A stretch of 64,000 bases of DNA from positions 868,001 to 932,000 of the forward strand of contig NZ_JAYMYY010000001.1 in the NCBI RefSeq assembly GCF_039889165.1. Reading direction: 5' to 3'. The translations under genes were made by a program, and so were the position numbers. Source of the stretch: Pseudocitrobacter cyperus. Its GTDB lineage: Bacteria > Pseudomonadota > Gammaproteobacteria > Enterobacterales > Enterobacteriaceae. Below are positions 27,429-35,140 of the stretch, one piece after another (the first letter of the stretch is position 1; each line of letters begins with the position of its first letter). A model generated the notes under the pieces. That model searched no databases. It was not told the DNA's origin and saw only the letters and a program-made list of their open reading frames with translations.

Positions 27429-27470
27429 CCGGCAAAAACAGCCCTAATGACTGATTTCCCACCAGGCCGG
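27429..27470 (+). promoter_or_regulatory. pyrC leader hairpin controlling translation
   Basis: CCGGC at 27429-27433 can pair with GCCGG at 27466-27470, which overlaps the Shine-Dalgarno region of pyrC. In E. coli, high CTP shifts the transcript start so that the longer leader forms this hairpin and blocks translation. The elements are visible; the start-site switch is inferred from E. coli. Confidence 0.65.
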
Positions 27471-27478
27471 AGCACACC

Positions 27479-28525
27479 ATGACCGCATTACCACAAGTTC
27501 TGAAAATTCGCCGTCCAGACGACTGGCACATCCATCTCCGCGATGGAGAGATGCTAAAAACCGTCGTGCCTTATACCAGCGAGATCTATGGCCGTGCGAT
27601 CATTATGCCGAATCTGGTACCGCCTATCACCACCGTAGATGCCGCCGTTGCCTACCGCCAGCGCATCATGGATGCCGTTCCTGCGGGCCATGATTTTACC
27701 CCACTGATGACCTGCTATCTGACCGATTCCCTTGATCCGAATGAAGTGGAGCGTGGATTTCAGGAAGGCGTATTTACGGCAGCGAAGCTCTATCCGGCGA
27801 ACGCCACCACCAACTCCAGCCATGGCGTAACCAGCATTGATGCCATTATGCCGGTGCTGGAGCGGATGGAAAAATTGGGTATGCCATTACTGGTACATGG
27901 CGAAGTGACTCATGCGGATATCGATATTTTTGACCGCGAAGCGCGCTTTATCGAAACGGTGATGGAGCCACTGCGCCAGCGCCTTCCGGGGCTAAAAGTG
28001 GTGTTTGAACACATCACTACCAAAGATGCCGCTGACTATGTGCGCGACGGTAATGAACGGCTGGCAGCCACGATTACGCCGCAGCATCTGATGTTTAACC
28101 GCAATCATATGCTGGTCGGCGGCGTGCGTCCGCATCTCTACTGCCTGCCGATCCTCAAGCGCAACATCCACCAGCAGGCCCTGCGTGAACTGGTTGCCAG
28201 CGGCTTTGAGCGCGCGTTTCTCGGTACAGACTCCGCGCCGCATGCCCGTCATCGCAAAGAGGCGAGCTGCGGCTGCGCAGGTTGCTTCAACGCGCCAACC
28301 GCGCTCGGCAGCTACGCGACCGTATTTGAAGAGATGAATGCCCTGCAGCACTTCGAAGCCTTCTGTTCCCTTAATGGGCCGCGTTTCTACGGCTTGCCAG
28401 TCAATGAATCAACAGTTGAACTGGTTCGCGAAGAGAGCCAGGTCGTGGAGAGTATCGCGTTAGCGGATGATACGCTGATCCCGTTCCTTGCGGGTGAAAC
28501 GGTGCGCTGGACGGTCAAAAAATAA
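27479..28525 (+). CDS. pyrC: Dihydroorotase PyrC
   Basis: PyrC closes N-carbamoyl aspartate to dihydroorotate in pyrimidine synthesis. The 348-residue product is the E. coli length. Zinc ligands appear in RRPDDWHIHLRD (His17, His19), the carboxylated Lys in FTAAKLYPANATTN, then His in LLVHGEVTH and VFEHITTKDA, and the catalytic Asp in FLGTDSAPHARH. Confidence 0.98.
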   Translation: MTALPQVLKIRRPDDWHIHLRDGEMLKTVVPYTSEIYGRAIIMPNLVPPITTVDAAVAYRQRIMDAVPAGHDFTPLMTCYLTDSLDPNEVERGFQEGVFTAAKLYPANATTNSSHGVTSIDAIMPVLERMEKLGMPLLVHGEVTHADIDIFDREARFIETVMEPLRQRLPGLKVVFEHITTKDAADYVRDGNERLAATITPQHLMFNRNHMLVGGVRPHLYCLPILKRNIHQQALRELVASGFERAFLGTDSAPHARHRKEASCGCAGCFNAPTALGSYATVFEEMNALQHFEAFCSLNGPRFYGLPVNESTVELVREESQVVESIALADDTLIPFLAGETVRWTVKK

Positions 28526-28560
28526 ATCGCACGCTCCCTGTTGTAAGTTTCTTGCTTTAA

Positions 28561-28576
28561 CTGTATAAATATACAG
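28561..28576 (+). promoter_or_regulatory. LexA (SOS) box of dinI
   Basis: CTGTATAAATATACAG is a match to CTGT-N8-ACAG with an AT-rich core, 20 bases before the dinI start. Confidence 0.93.
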
Positions 28577-28596
28577 TACACATACAGGGGGCAACC

Positions 28597-28842
28597 ATGC
28601 GCATTGAAGTGACTATTGCTAAAACCACTACCCTCCCCGCTGGCGCGCTTGACGCACTGGCGGGTGAACTCTCCAGACGCATTAACGATCAGTTTCCGGA
28701 TAGCGACGGCACGGTTTCGGTACGCTACGCATCGGCAAATAACCTTTCGGTTATCGGCGGCATCAAAGAAGATAAAGACCGGATCAGCGAAATTCTCCAG
28801 GAGACCTGGGAAAGCGCGGATGACTGGTTTATAACCGACTAA
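28597..28842 (+). CDS. dinI: DNA damage-inducible protein I
   Basis: DinI modulates RecA, limiting or steadying filaments during the SOS response. The 81-residue protein (MRIEVTIAKTTTLPAGALDALAGELSRRI... SADDWFITD) is full length, with the acidic C-terminal helix used to contact RecA. LexA box and a GGGGGC ribosome site precede it. Confidence 0.96.
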   Translation: MRIEVTIAKTTTLPAGALDALAGELSRRINDQFPDSDGTVSVRYASANNLSVIGGIKEDKDRISEILQETWESADDWFITD

Positions 28843-28864
28843 TTTGCTCCCTCATTGTGTTCTT

Positions 28865-28892
28865 TGCCGGGTCGCCCCGGCTTTTTTATTTT
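28865..28892 (+). terminator. dinI terminator
   Basis: GCCGGG/CCCGGC stem with a four-base loop followed by a T-rich run, after the dinI stop. The next 220 bases up to bssS are AT-rich and show no gene; they probably carry the bssS promoter. Confidence 0.8.
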
Positions 28893-29115
28893 TACGACCC
28901 GCTTATTTTTTCACCCCATTCTGATTCCATTAATAAAAACATCACTATAATGGTGATTTATTGCGCAACAAAACCTTGAGTTTAGGAATTTGTGTTGCAT
29001 TTTATTTAAATTCTCGAATATTAAGTAAGTTGTTGGTATACTGAAAAAGCTTCGAAAAAAACCTGCATTGAACCTCGAGAGTTGTTGCCTTTTAACACAG
29101 ATATAAGGGGTTATG

Positions 29116-29370
29116 ATGGAAAAGAATAATGAAGTCATCCAGACCCATCCCCTCGTTGGATGGGACATCAGCACCGTTGATAGCTACGATGCGCTGATGC
29201 TGCGCCTGCACTACCAAGACCCCAATGAATCGAGCAAGAAAGAAGCTGAAATAGGTCAAACGCTTTGGTTGACTACGGATGTCGCTCGTCAATTTATCTC
29301 AATATTAGAAGCGGGCATCGCCAAAATTGAATCTGGCGATTACCAGGCGAATGAGTATCGCAGGCATTAA
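29116..29370 (+). CDS. bssS: Biofilm regulator BssS
   Basis: A small cytoplasmic protein of 84 residues that affects biofilm formation and indole/AI-2-dependent behaviour in E. coli. The start MEKNNEVIQTHPLVGWDISTVDSYDALMLRLHY is conserved; two adjacent ATGs follow AAGGGG and the second fits the family. No enzymatic motif is seen. Confidence 0.93.
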   Translation: MEKNNEVIQTHPLVGWDISTVDSYDALMLRLHYQDPNESSKKEAEIGQTLWLTTDVARQFISILEAGIAKIESGDYQANEYRRH

Positions 29371-29394
29371 TGCCGATACGAATAATTATCATAC

Positions 29395-29420
29395 AGGCAC
29401 CTTCGGGTGCCTTCTTTATT
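29395..29420 (+). terminator. bssS terminator
   Basis: AGGCACC/GGTGCCT hairpin with a tight UUCG-like loop and a T-rich tail, 25 bases after the bssS stop. Confidence 0.85.
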
Positions 29421-29522
29421 TTCAGGGTTGTATCCTCTGAGCTTGTTAATTACCCTGCTATACACTTATCTTCACGTAGCCTCTGATTGATGCTGCTTAT
29501 AAAAACAAATTCAGGAAGCGCT

Positions 29523-30638
29523 ATGCAATACGATCTTATCATTGTCGGCAGTGGCTCCGTCGGGGCAGCGGCCGGATACTACGCCCGCAAGGCGGGTCTT
29601 AATGTACTGATGACTGACGCCCACATGCCGCCGCATACTGAAGGCAGTCATCACGGAGATACACGTTTGATTCGCCATGCGTATGGCGAAGGGGAAAAAT
29701 ATGTCCCGCTGGTTCTGCGCGCCCAACAACTGTGGGATGAACTGGCGGCAGCCAGTGGCGAGCCGATATTTGAACGTAGCGGTGTCGTGAATCTTGGCCC
29801 GGCAAATTCAGCGTTTCTCGCGACGGTTGCGCTGAGTGCGGAAAAGTTCGGCCTTGAAGTGGAACAACTCGACGCCGCAGGCGTGATGGCGCGCTGGCCA
29901 GAGATCCAGGTACCAGCAGACTACCGCGCTATTTTTGAACCCGCCTCCGGTGTACTGAAAAGCGAGCTGGCGATCAAAACCTTGATTGCGATGGCAAAGG
30001 ACGCTGGCTGCGCGCAACTGTTTAATTGCCCGGTCACCGCCATTGAGCATCACGCAGAAGGCGTCGCGATAGAAACATCCGAAGGCCGCTTCGAGGGCAA
30101 AAAGTTGCTGCTCAGCGCCGGGACATGGGTTAAGCAATTTTACCCACAACTGCCGGTACAGCCGGTGCGTAAAGTGTTTGCCTGGTTCCAGGCTGATGGC
30201 CGTTACAGCCGCAAAAATAATTTCCCGGCTTTTACCGGTGAATTGCCGAACGGCGATCAGTTCTACGGTTTTCCCGCCGTGGAGAATGAGCTAAAAATCG
30301 GCAAGCATAACGGTGGGCAGCTCATCGATACCCCGCAGGGTCGCAAGCCGTTTGGTACGGTTGCCACCGATGGTTCCGAAGCATTCGGTTTCCTGCGCAA
30401 CATCCTGCCAGGCGTTGGCGGCTGTCTGTATGGCGCAGCCTGCACCTATGACAACACGCCGGATGAAGATTTCATTATTGATACCCTGCCCGGCCAACCG
30501 AATACGTTACTGATTGGCGGGTTGAGTGGTCATGGATTCAAGTTTGCCACTGTGCTTGGAGAGATTGCTGTCCGCTTTGCGCAGACGCAGCCTGAATCCT
30601 TCGATCTGGCGCCTTTCTCCCTCTCCCGCTTCGACTAA
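29523..30638 (+). CDS. solA: N-methyl-L-tryptophan oxidase SolA
   Basis: A monomeric sarcosine oxidase-family flavoenzyme that oxidises N-methyl amino acids such as N-methyltryptophan. Starting at MQYDLIIVGSGSVGAAAGYYA gives 371 residues (E. coli 372). The GxGxxG FAD-binding loop is at residues 9-14, and Cys307 in CLYGAACTYDNTPDEDF is the expected covalent flavin attachment site. The gene is monocistronic, with a strong hairpin after it. Confidence 0.94.
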   Translation: MQYDLIIVGSGSVGAAAGYYARKAGLNVLMTDAHMPPHTEGSHHGDTRLIRHAYGEGEKYVPLVLRAQQLWDELAAASGEPIFERSGVVNLGPANSAFLATVALSAEKFGLEVEQLDAAGVMARWPEIQVPADYRAIFEPASGVLKSELAIKTLIAMAKDAGCAQLFNCPVTAIEHHAEGVAIETSEGRFEGKKLLLSAGTWVKQFYPQLPVQPVRKVFAWFQADGRYSRKNNFPAFTGELPNGDQFYGFPAVENELKIGKHNGGQLIDTPQGRKPFGTVATDGSEAFGFLRNILPGVGGCLYGAACTYDNTPDEDFIIDTLPGQPNTLLIGGLSGHGFKFATVLGEIAVRFAQTQPESFDLAPFSLSRFD

Positions 30639-30645
30639 AAAAGAA

Positions 30646-30672
30646 AGGCGCCGGTTCAGAAAACCGGCGCCT
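30646..30672 (+). terminator. Hairpin between solA and yceO
   Basis: Perfect stem AGGCGCCGGTT/AACCGGCGCCT with a five-base loop, right after solA. Confidence 0.75.
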
Positions 30673-30687
30673 GTTACGAGAACAACT

Positions 30688-30801
30688 ATGCAGCGTTTAT
30701 ATCACTATCTGGTCAACAATTTGCGCGAGCATTTTATGATTTACATCGCGCTTTGCCTGCTGCTGGCCCTGATTGATCTTATCTGGCTCTTTTTCACCTG
30801 A
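30688..30801 (+). CDS. yceO: Small membrane protein YceO
   Basis: A 37-codon frame starting MQRLYHYLVNNLREHFMIY, with one membrane segment (YIALCLLLALIDLIWLFF). It resembles E. coli YceO (46 residues), especially the LxHYLxNNxREHxMxY core, and is in the same place next to solA. E. coli data tie yceO to acid tolerance and biofilm; the function is not certain. Its TGA is directly adjacent to the stop of the convergent trhO, without a spare base. Confidence 0.75.
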   Translation: MQRLYHYLVNNLREHFMIYIALCLLLALIDLIWLFFT

Positions 30802-31851
30802 TCACTGGGGGTCAGGGATACCCAGTTTGGTATTGAGTCGACCCCGAGATTTATTAAAAATTTTATTGCCGTTTTCGCGCCCGGCGCGACGTTTGCGCTG
30901 TTCTTCTTCCGGCAATTTATGCTCCTGCTGGCACGTTTCGCTGCAACAGCCTTCATATTTCTCCGCGCAGGCAGGGCACTGAATAAAGAGCAGATGGCAG
31001 CCGTCGTTCAGACAGTTAGTGTGGCTATCGCATGGCGTACCACACTGGTGACAGTGGGCAATCACCTCATCTGAAATACGCTCGCCCATACGTTCATCGA
31101 AGACGAAGTTTTTACCGATAAAGCGCACCGGCAACCCCTGTTCACGCGCACGACGGGCGTACTCAATAATACCGCCCTCAATATGCCACACCTGCTTAAA
31201 ACCGTTATGTTTCATCCAGGCGCTGGCTTTTTCACAGCGAATCCCCCCGGTGCAGTACATCACGATTTTCTTATCTTTGTGCTCCTGCATCATTTCGACA
31301 GCTTTCGGTAGCTGATCGCGGAAAGTATCCGCGGGGATCTCCATTGCCCGTTCAAAATGGCCCACTTCATATTCATAGTGGTTACGCATATCGATAAATA
31401 CGGCGTCAGGATCGTCCAGCATGGCGTTCACTTCTGCTGCTTTTAAATAAGCGCCGACGTCGCTGGCATCAAATGACGGGTCATCAATACCGTCAGCCAC
31501 AATACGGTCACGAACTTTCATCCGCAGTACCCAAAACGATTTGCCATCGTCATCAAGGGCGATATTAAAACGCAGTCCGTCAAGCGCCGGGTCAAAGCCG
31601 TACAGCAGTTTTCGCAGCGCGTCGACATTGCTTGCCGGGATGCTGATTTGTGCGTTAATGCCTTCATGCGCCAGATAGATACGGCCAAACACTTTCAGTT
31701 CTGAGAGTGCGATATACAGGGCATCACGGGTCGCTTTGGGGTTAACAATGGTGAAATATTTATAAAATGAGATAGTTGTGCGCGGCTCGCTTTCAGCCAG
31801 CATCTGCGCCTTCAGAGTCTCATTCGATATGCGGTTATGTAACACTGGCAT
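30802..31851 (-). CDS. trhO: tRNA uridine(34) 5-hydroxylase TrhO (YceA)
   Basis: TrhO makes 5-hydroxyuridine at tRNA wobble position 34 using oxygen. The 349-residue protein has an N-terminal ferredoxin-like domain (about 20-115), a rhodanese domain with the active loop CTGGIRC (Cys200 and Cys206), and a C-terminal Cys-rich zinc-like region (CHQCGTPCDSHTNCLNDGCHLLF, CPACAEKYEGCCS). In E. coli yceI and yceJ lie between this gene and yceO; both are missing here. Confidence 0.95.
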   Translation of the reverse strand: MPVLHNRISNETLKAQMLAESEPRTTISFYKYFTIVNPKATRDALYIALSELKVFGRIYLAHEGINAQISIPASNVDALRKLLYGFDPALDGLRFNIALDDDGKSFWVLRMKVRDRIVADGIDDPSFDASDVGAYLKAAEVNAMLDDPDAVFIDMRNHYEYEVGHFERAMEIPADTFRDQLPKAVEMMQEHKDKKIVMYCTGGIRCEKASAWMKHNGFKQVWHIEGGIIEYARRAREQGLPVRFIGKNFVFDERMGERISDEVIAHCHQCGTPCDSHTNCLNDGCHLLFIQCPACAEKYEGCCSETCQQEHKLPEEEQRKRRAGRENGNKIFNKSRGRLNTKLGIPDPQ

Positions 31852-32073
31852 GGTGCTCTAATCCTGCAACTGGAATGGTAAAAAGAGAAAACGGGCGGAT
31901 GATATAGCAAACATAGATAATTTACATCCACACATTTTGCGCTACATTTCACTCTCTGGCAAAACACCCATTGAAACATTTGCATGAATTATCGACACTC
32001 GTAGCCTGGTCAGTTTGGTTGGCGGGAAAATAATGCGACAATAACGCCGGTGGCACGAGAAAACAGGAAAGAC

Positions 32074-32994
32074 ATGACCCAGTTACCCAAATTCACAGCA
32101 GCGTTACTACATCCTCGTTACTGGCTAACCTGGCTGGGAATTGGCCTACTTTGGCTGATAGTACAACTGCCCTATCCGGTTATTTTTCGCCTTGGCAACG
32201 CCATTGGACGTCTGGCGCTGCGTTTTATGAAACACCGTTCAAAGGTGGCATACCGCAATCTCGAATTATGCTTTCCACAAATGAGTGAGGCCGAGCGCCA
32301 TCAACATGTGGTGAAAAACTTTGAATCTGTCGGTATGGGTCTGATGGAAACAGGTATGGCCTGGTTCTGGCCCGATCGCCGTATCGGTCGTTGGACGGAT
32401 GCCAGCGGTCTGGAACATATTGCGGCAATGCAGGAGCAAAAACGCGGTATTTTGCTGATCGGTATCCATTTCCTGACCCTCGAAATGGGCGCACGCATGT
32501 TTGGCTTTTTTAACCCCGGCATTGGCGTCTATCGTCCGAATGATAACCCGGTAATCGACCTGCTGCAGACCTGGGGCAGGATGCGCTCCAACAAATCGAT
32601 GATTGACCGCAAAGATCTTAAAGGGATGATCCGTGCGCTGAAAAACGGCGAAATTGTCTGGTATGCGCCCGATCACGACTATGGGCCGCGGGCCAGCGTC
32701 TTTGCGCCGCTGTTTGCTGTGGAACAGGCGGCGACGACCTCAGGTACGTGGATGCTGGCGAGAATGTCAAAGGCCAGCATTGTGCCTTTCGTGCCGCGTC
32801 GCAAAGAGGACGGTTCTGGCTACGAACTGATTATTCTGCAACCTGAACTCGACCCGCCGCTTGACGACGCCGAAACGACCGCCGCCTGGATGAACAAAAT
32901 CGTCGAGAAGTGCATCATGATGGCGCCAGAACAGTATATGTGGCTGCACCGCCGCTTTAAGACCCGTCCCAAAGGTATGCCTTCCCGCTATTAA
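32074..32994 (+). CDS. lpxL: Kdo2-lipid IVA lauroyltransferase LpxL (HtrB)
   Basis: LpxL adds laurate to Kdo2-lipid IVA, a late step in lipid A synthesis at the inner membrane. The ATG at MTQLPKFTAALLHPRYW, preceded by AGGA, gives 306 residues, as in E. coli. One N-terminal membrane anchor (about 17-36) and the HxxxxE catalytic pair His132/Glu137 (GIHFLTLEMG) are visible. It is divergent from trhO. Confidence 0.96.
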   Translation: MTQLPKFTAALLHPRYWLTWLGIGLLWLIVQLPYPVIFRLGNAIGRLALRFMKHRSKVAYRNLELCFPQMSEAERHQHVVKNFESVGMGLMETGMAWFWPDRRIGRWTDASGLEHIAAMQEQKRGILLIGIHFLTLEMGARMFGFFNPGIGVYRPNDNPVIDLLQTWGRMRSNKSMIDRKDLKGMIRALKNGEIVWYAPDHDYGPRASVFAPLFAVEQAATTSGTWMLARMSKASIVPFVPRRKEDGSGYELIILQPELDPPLDDAETTAAWMNKIVEKCIMMAPEQYMWLHRRFKTRPKGMPSRY

Positions 32995-33000
32995 GCGTTT

Positions 33001-33021
33001 CCGCAGCCCGCGCGGCTGCGG
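33001..33021 (+). terminator. lpxL terminator hairpin
   Basis: CCGCAGCC/GGCTGCGG inverted repeat right after the lpxL stop, followed by a short T-rich stretch. Confidence 0.6.
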
Positions 33022-33114
33022 TATTTCTCCCAACGTTGCAGTAACAATCACACAGGCGCATAATTAGCAGGCTTATCGAATTTTCTGTTACTATCCGCAC
33101 CCATTTGGAACGCT

Positions 33115-34341
33115 ATGCCCACATCTGATGTTGATGCCCCCATAAACTGGAAACGCAATCTGACCGTCGCCTGGCTTGGCTGCTTTCTGACCGGCGCGGC
33201 ATTTAGCCTGGTGATGCCTTTTCTTCCGCTCTACGTCGAGCAACTTGGCGTAACCGGCCATAGTGAACTTAACCTGTGGTCCGGGGTAGTCTTCAGCATC
33301 ACGTTCCTCTTCTCCGCCATCGCCTCGCCGTTCTGGGGCGGGCTTGCTGACCGTAAAGGGCGCAAAATCATGCTGCTGCGTTCCGCACTGGGGATGGCAG
33401 TGGTGATGCTATTGATGGGCATGGCGCAAAATATCTGGCAATTTTTGATTCTGCGCGCCCTGCTGGGGGTGCTTGGCGGCTTTGTACCAAATGCCAACGC
33501 GTTGATTGCCACTCAGGTTCCGCGCAACAAGAGCGGCTGGGCGCTGGGGACGTTGTCGACGGGCGGCGTGAGCGGCGCGCTTCTTGGCCCGCTGGCCGGG
33601 GGGTTACTGGCGGACAGCTACGGTTTAAGGCCGGTTTTCTTTATCACCGCGACGGTGCTGTTTCTCTGTTTTGTGCTGACGCTGTTACTCATTCGCGAAA
33701 CATTCTCCCCGGTAAACAAAAAAGAGATGCTGCATGCCCGCGAGGTGATCGCCTCGCTGAAAAATCCGAAACTGGTGTTAAGCCTGTTTATCACTACCAT
33801 GATTATCCAGGTCGCCACCGGGTCGATAGCCCCAATCCTGACGCTTTATGTCCGGGATCTGGCGGGCAATGTGAATAATATTGCCTTCATCAGCGGAATG
33901 ATTGCTTCCGTGCCCGGTGTCGCCGCTCTGCTTAGCGCGCCGCGGCTGGGTAAACTGGGCGACAGGATTGGCCCGGAGAAAATCCTCATCACCGCGCTGG
34001 TTCTCTCGGTGCTGCTGCTGATCCCGATGTCATTCGTGCAAACCCCCCTACAGCTCGGCATTCTGCGTTTTCTGCTCGGCGCGGCCGACGGCGCATTGCT
34101 GCCAGCAGTGCAAACACTACTGGTGTATAACGCCAGCAACCAGATTGCCGGACGCGTGTTCAGTTACAATCAGTCGTTCCGCGATATTGGTAACGTCACC
34201 GGGCCGCTGATGGGTTCCGCGGTTTCCGCGAGCTACGGTTTCCGTGCCGTATTTTGCATTACCGCCGCCGTGGTACTGTGTAATGCGATTTATACGGGTT
34301 TGAGTCTGCGCCGCCGCGCACCCGCTAAAACAGTCGGGTGA
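33115..34341 (+). CDS. mdtG: MFS multidrug efflux protein MdtG
   Basis: MdtG (YceE) is an MFS exporter giving resistance to fosfomycin and deoxycholate when overproduced in E. coli; the MarA/SoxS/Rob system regulates it there. The 408-residue protein has twelve membrane helices, the GGLADRKGRKIMLLRS loop after helix 2 (MFS motif A) and strong identity to E. coli across its length. Unlike mdtH in this window, its frame is intact. Confidence 0.95.
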   Translation: MPTSDVDAPINWKRNLTVAWLGCFLTGAAFSLVMPFLPLYVEQLGVTGHSELNLWSGVVFSITFLFSAIASPFWGGLADRKGRKIMLLRSALGMAVVMLLMGMAQNIWQFLILRALLGVLGGFVPNANALIATQVPRNKSGWALGTLSTGGVSGALLGPLAGGLLADSYGLRPVFFITATVLFLCFVLTLLLIRETFSPVNKKEMLHAREVIASLKNPKLVLSLFITTMIIQVATGSIAPILTLYVRDLAGNVNNIAFISGMIASVPGVAALLSAPRLGKLGDRIGPEKILITALVLSVLLLIPMSFVQTPLQLGILRFLLGAADGALLPAVQTLLVYNASNQIAGRVFSYNQSFRDIGNVTGPLMGSAVSASYGFRAVFCITAAVVLCNAIYTGLSLRRRAPAKTVG

Positions 34342-34473
34342 TTTTCAGTCATTTTTTCTTGCATATTCCAATCTTAAGCTATTCTTTCCCTGAATATACT
34401 CTGAATATTACCCGTCGCAGCTAGTCTGAGCCGGGTAATAAGAGAGACCACGTCAAATCGCAGGGAGAATAAG

Positions 34474-34848
34474 ATGACTATGTATGCCACGCTTGAAGAA
34501 GCTATTGACGCGGCGCGCGAAGAGTTCCTCGCCGATAACCCCTCAGTTGAAGAGAGCGATGCGGATGTTCAGCAACTGAATATTCAGAAATACGTTTTGC
34601 AGGATGGCGATATTATGTGGCAGGCAGAGTTCTTTGCTGACGATGGCGAAGAAGGCGAATGTCTGCCAGTCCTGAGCGGTGAAGCGGCCCAGAGCGTCTT
34701 TGACGGCGATTATGACGAGATTGAGTTACGCCAGGAGTGGCTGGAAGAGAACACCCTGCACGAATGGGATGAAGGTGAATTTCAGCTCGAACCCTCACTG
34801 GATACGGAAGAGGGCCAGGCTGCGGCGGATGAATGGGATGAGCGTTGA
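34474..34848 (+). CDS. msyB: Acidic protein MsyB
   Basis: A very acidic cytoplasmic protein of 124 residues, rich in Glu and Asp (ending PSLDTEEGQAAADEWDER). In E. coli, extra msyB suppresses some secA/secY secretion defects. Full length and close to the E. coli sequence. Its last codon abuts the stop of convergent yceK. Confidence 0.94.
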   Translation: MTMYATLEEAIDAAREEFLADNPSVEESDADVQQLNIQKYVLQDGDIMWQAEFFADDGEEGECLPVLSGEAAQSVFDGDYDEIELRQEWLEENTLHEWDEGEFQLEPSLDTEEGQAAADEWDER

Positions 34849-35076
34849 TTACTCGTAAGGGCCGTGACTGGCGTCTATAGGTAGCAGCAACGTATCGAAA
34901 ATCAGGGAAAATGGCAGGTCGATAATGGTTAACCAGCGCCAGGCGGAATCGCGCAGATCCCACTGTACGCCGGGATAATATTGATTACCGTGCCCCTGCC
35001 CTGGGATCGTGCGGCTGATAATACTGCCGCATCCGCTTAAGAGTAATGTCATGGCAATGACCAGAACGAATTTCAT
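34849..35076 (-). CDS. yceK: Small outer-membrane lipoprotein YceK
   Basis: A 75-residue DUF1375-type lipoprotein with a short signal and lipobox LLSGC, then SIISRTIPGQGHGNQYYPGVQWDLRDSAWRW. Length and sequence match E. coli YceK. The function is not known. It lies between msyB and opgH. Confidence 0.93.
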   Translation of the reverse strand: MKFVLVIAMTLLLSGCGSIISRTIPGQGHGNQYYPGVQWDLRDSAWRWLTIIDLPFSLIFDTLLLPIDASHGPYE

Positions 35077-35104
35077 ACCACTCCTGACTGACAGATAAAA
35101 AAAT

Positions 35105-35136
35105 ACCGGCTATTACGCCGGTATTTTTATTTTATT
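35105..35136. terminator. Terminator after opgH
   Basis: AATACCGGC and GCCGGTATT flank a short loop, with T and A runs on both sides, in the gap between yceK and opgH. Confidence 0.75.
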
Positions 35137-35140
35137 ACGG

